14,518 nt of DNA from DRPN01 sp964599235 (lineage in GTDB: Bacteria > Bacteroidota > Bacteroidia > Bacteroidales > VadinHA17). The DNA is taken from the NCBI GenBank assembly GCA_964599235.1, contig CAZRDX010000012.1, positions 1 through 14,518 of the forward strand. The letters are read 5' to 3'. A program made the translations under genes and the position numbers. The notes under the pieces were generated by a model. The model was not told the DNA's origin, did not search any database, and worked only from the letters and a program-made list of their open reading frames with translations. The first letter of the stretch is position 1, and every line of letters starts with the position of its first letter. Shown in pieces: positions 11,882 through 14,518 of this stretch.

Positions 11882-14518
11882 ATGACCAAGAAAAAGAAAT
11901 TCATGACCTGTGACGGGAACACCGCCGCCTCGCATATTGCTTACATGTTCAGCGAGGTGGCTGCTATTTATCCCATCACACCTTCGTCGCCCATGGCGGA
12001 GAACATCGATGAGTGGGCAGCTCACGGAAGGAAAAACATCTTCGACCAGGAGGTGGAAGTGGTAGAGATGCAGTCGGAGGGAGGTGCCTCGGGGGCTGTG
12101 CACGGGGCTTTGCAGGCCGGCGCCCTGACCAGCACCTTCACCGCCTCGCAGGGGCTGCTGCTCATGATCCCCAACATGTACAAGATCGCCGGCGAGCTGT
12201 TGCCGGCCGTTTTCCACGTCTCGGCACGTACCGTGGCCGCGCATGCGCTCTCCATCTTCGGGGATCACAGCGACATCTATGCCACCCGCCAGACCGGCTT
12301 CGCGCTCCTGGCTTCCGGTGGTATCCAGGAGATCATGGATCTGGCTGCCGTGGCCCATCTCTCGGCCATCAAGACGCGTGTGCCTTTCCTCCATTTCTTC
12401 GACGGTTTCCGCTCCTCCCACGAGATCCAGAAGGTGGAAGCCCTCTATGAGGACGATCTCCGTCCGCTGGTCGACATGAAGGAGGTACAGGCCTTCCGCG
12501 ACAGGGCGCTCAACCCTGAACACCCCGTCACCCGCGGTACGGCCCAGAACCCCGACATCTTCTTCCAGGCCAAGGAGTCCGTCAACCCCTTCTACGAACA
12601 TGTGGACGATGTCGTCGAGGAATACATGCAGGAGATCTCCAGACTGACCGGCCGCGAATACCATCCCTTCAACTATTTCGGTGCCCCCGATGCCGAGCAT
12701 GTGATCATCGCCATGGGGTCGGTCACCGACACCATTCGCGAGGTGATCGACCATCTGACCGCCAAAGGCGAGAAGGTGGGGTTGCTGGCCGTCCATCTTT
12801 ACCGTCCCTTCTCGGCCAAGTATTTCCTGAAGGCCATGCCCGCCACGGTCAAACGCATTGCCGTGCTCGACCGCACCAAGGAACCCGGTGCCGGCGGCGA
12901 ACCCCTGTACAAGGATGTCAAAGACCTCTACTACAACCAGGAGAAGAAACCCCTCATCGTCGGCGGCCGTTACGGTCTGAGCTCCAAGGATACCACCCCC
13001 GCCCAGATCATCGCCGTCTATGAGAACCTCAAGCAGGAGACCCCGAAAGACAACTTCACCATCGGTATCGTCGACGACGTCACCCACACCTCCCTGCCCG
13101 TGGGGGAGGAGATCAACGTCACCCCTCCGGGGACCTTCGAAGCCAAGTTCTACGGCCTCGGTTCCGACGGTACCGTCGGCGCCAACAAGAACTCCATCAA
13201 GATCATCGGCGAATCTACCGACAAGTACTGCCAGGCTTACTTCTCCTACGACTCCAAGAAATCGGGAGGTATCACCATCTCGCACCTGCGCTTCGGTGAC
13301 CATCCCATCCTCTCGACCTACCTGGTCAACACCCCCGACTTCGTGGCCTGCCATGTGCCGAGCTATCTCGACAAGTACGACATGCTCAAGGGGATGAAGA
13401 AAGGAGGCACCTTCCTCCTCAACAGCATCTGGGATGAGGAGGAGACCAAGAAGCACATCCCCGACCATATGAAGAAATTCATGGCCGAGAACAACATTCG
13501 CTTCTTCATCATCAACGCCACAAAGATCGCCAAGGAGATCGGCCTGGGCAACCGTACCAACACCATCATGCAATCGGCCTTCTTCAAGGTGTCCAATGTG
13601 ATCCCCTACGACCTGGCCGTCGAGGAGATGAAAAAAGCCATCGTCAAGTCGTACGGTGCCAAAGGTGAAAAGATCGTCAACATGAACTATGCCGCCGTGG
13701 AGAAAGGCGGCGAGGTGATCGAGATCAAGGTGCCCGAAGAGTGGAAGGACATCGAGGTGAAGCCCAAGGAGGATACCCGCAGGAACGTGCCCGAGTTCAT
13801 CAAGAAGATCGCCGACCCGATCAACCATCTCAAGGGCGACGATCTGCCAGTGAGTGCTTTCGTGGGACGTGAGGACGGCACCTTCCCCAACGGCACCACC
13901 AAATACGAGAAACGCGGCATCGCCGTCGACGTGCCCGAGTGGATCGCCGAGAACTGTATCCAGTGTAATATCTGCTCGTATGTATGTCCGCATGCTGCCA
14001 TCCGTCCTTTCCTGCTGACCGAGGAAGAGGTGAAGAATGCTCCCGAGGGCACCGATGTCATCAAGGGAGTGGGCCCCACCAAAGAGTACTCTTTCCGTAT
14101 CCAGGTGAGCGTGCTCGACTGTACCGGTTGCGGCGACTGTGTGGAGGCCTGTCCTTCGAAGGAGAAGTCGCTGGTGATGAAGCCGCTGGAGACACAGTTC
14201 GACGAGATCGACCGCTGGGAGTACATGGACGAAAAAGTGGGTTACAAAGAGAACGTCGTGGACAAGCACAAGTCGGCCAAGAACAGCCAGTTCGCCCAGC
14301 CGCTCTTTGAGTTCCACGGTGCCTGCCCGGGATGTGGTGAGACCCCCTATATCAAGCTGGTGACCCAGCTCTTCGGCGACCGCATGATGATCGCCAACGC
14401 TACGGGCTGTTCTTCCATCTACGGAGGTTCTGCTCCTTCGACGCCTTACAGCTGCAATCCCCACGGCAAAGGCCCGGCATGGGCCAACTCCCTCTTCGAG
14501 GACAATGCCGAGTACGGC
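11882..14518 (+). CDS. nifJ: Pyruvate:ferredoxin (flavodoxin) oxidoreductase, N-terminal 879 residues (runs off right edge)
   Basis: NifJ/PFOR oxidises pyruvate with CoA to acetyl-CoA and CO2, passing electrons to ferredoxin or flavodoxin in anaerobes. The frame is open from the ATG at 11882 to the edge, giving 879 of about 1180 residues. Domain I opens with TCDGNTAASHIAYMFSE and YPITPSSPMAE. ARTVAAHALSIFGDHSDIYA (about 115-135) is typical of the family. Domain III follows with VGLLAVHLYRPF and then the 2-oxoacid gamma domain (GLGSDGTVGANKNSIK). The ferredoxin domain has two 4Fe-4S motifs, Cys692/695/698/702 and Cys747/750/753/757. The TPP domain starts at ACPGCGETPY with Cys815 and Cys818, and Cys843 is also present; these match three of the four proximal-cluster ligands of Desulfovibrio PFOR. 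The fourth lies beyond the window. A long open frame on the opposite strand is a compositional shadow. Confidence 0.97.
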   Translation, partial: MTKKKKFMTCDGNTAASHIAYMFSEVAAIYPITPSSPMAENIDEWAAHGRKNIFDQEVEVVEMQSEGGASGAVHGALQAGALTSTFTASQGLLLMIPNMYKIAGELLPAVFHVSARTVAAHALSIFGDHSDIYATRQTGFALLASGGIQEIMDLAAVAHLSAIKTRVPFLHFFDGFRSSHEIQKVEALYEDDLRPLVDMKEVQAFRDRALNPEHPVTRGTAQNPDIFFQAKESVNPFYEHVDDVVEEYMQEISRLTGREYHPFNYFGAPDAEHVIIAMGSVTDTIREVIDHLTAKGEKVGLLAVHLYRPFSAKYFLKAMPATVKRIAVLDRTKEPGAGGEPLYKDVKDLYYNQEKKPLIVGGRYGLSSKDTTPAQIIAVYENLKQETPKDNFTIGIVDDVTHTSLPVGEEINVTPPGTFEAKFYGLGSDGTVGANKNSIKIIGESTDKYCQAYFSYDSKKSGGITISHLRFGDHPILSTYLVNTPDFVACHVPSYLDKYDMLKGMKKGGTFLLNSIWDEEETKKHIPDHMKKFMAENNIRFFIINATKIAKEIGLGNRTNTIMQSAFFKVSNVIPYDLAVEEMKKAIVKSYGAKGEKIVNMNYAAVEKGGEVIEIKVPEEWKDIEVKPKEDTRRNVPEFIKKIADPINHLKGDDLPVSAFVGREDGTFPNGTTKYEKRGIAVDVPEWIAENCIQCNICSYVCPHAAIRPFLLTEEEVKNAPEGTDVIKGVGPTKEYSFRIQVSVLDCTGCGDCVEACPSKEKSLVMKPLETQFDEIDRWEYMDEKVGYKENVVDKHKSAKNSQFAQPLFEFHGACPGCGETPYIKLVTQLFGDRMMIANATGCSSIYGGSAPSTPYSCNPHGKGPAWANSLFEDNAEYG

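Noticed and set aside
11864..14464. Very long open frame on the minus strand opposite nifJ
   Set aside because: The plus strand has a full NifJ reading with all cluster cysteines. The antisense frame has a repetitive Val/Leu/Gly/Asp/His-rich composition typical of the shadow of a GC-rich-wobble gene, and no recognisable domain.
1..14518. CRISPR array, prophage, insertion sequence or tRNA cluster
   Set aside because: I saw no regularly spaced repeats, transposase or phage motifs, attachment-site duplications or tRNA cloverleafs. The only RNA gene found is tmRNA.

Overview
This window is a piece of a Bacteroidetes chromosome, most likely an anaerobic, fairly high-GC member of the Bacteroidales. 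Four signs support this. The primary sigma factor is the short (~287 aa) Bacteroidetes type. Several intergenic gaps carry the Bacteroidetes -7 promoter box TAnnTTTG. Rho has the long charged/Gln-rich insertion seen in this phylum. The tmRNA encodes a Bacteroidales-like tag, GETNFALAA. A pyruvate:ferredoxin oxidoreductase (NifJ) fits anaerobic metabolism. The content is mainly conserved housekeeping genes. I found no phage, CRISPR, insertion sequence or defence island.

Layout, left to right. At the left edge is the N-terminal part of a DUF2905-type small membrane protein (minus). Next comes a decayed AAA-type ATPase remnant (minus, AT-richer than its surroundings) with a pair of near-identical operator-like sites just upstream. 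A GH20 beta-N-acetylhexosaminidase lipoprotein (plus) follows and ends in a strong palindromic terminator. It converges on an exported S51-family serine peptidase (minus), which lies downstream of rlmN (minus). rlmN and an exported S12/class-C beta-lactamase-like hydrolase (plus) diverge from a short gap in which each has its own TAnnTTTG box. A small three-helix CBU_0592-type membrane protein follows the hydrolase.

The middle holds ssrA (tmRNA, minus), with a recognisable acceptor stem, T arm, tag frame, terminator and promoter. It is divergent from a LYS1-like (saccharopine dehydrogenase/alanine dehydrogenase superfamily) oxidoreductase (plus), which converges to within 7 bp of rpe (minus). 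rpoD (minus) lies upstream of rpe. rpoD and rho (plus) diverge from a 278-bp gap carrying four copies of a TTACCTG-type heptamer and a good promoter for rho. The right end is the first 879 codons of nifJ (plus), cut by the window edge.

Functionally the window combines transcription (RpoD, Rho), translation quality and ribosome rescue (RlmN, tmRNA), central metabolism (Rpe, NifJ), envelope glycan or peptide hydrolysis (GH20, S51, S12 proteins) and one amino-acid-type dehydrogenase of uncertain role. I do not see a complete new multi-gene system. The items most worth a second look are the paired sites at the ATPase relic, the repeated heptamer between rpoD and rho, the disordered insertion of Rho, and the LYS1-like enzyme.
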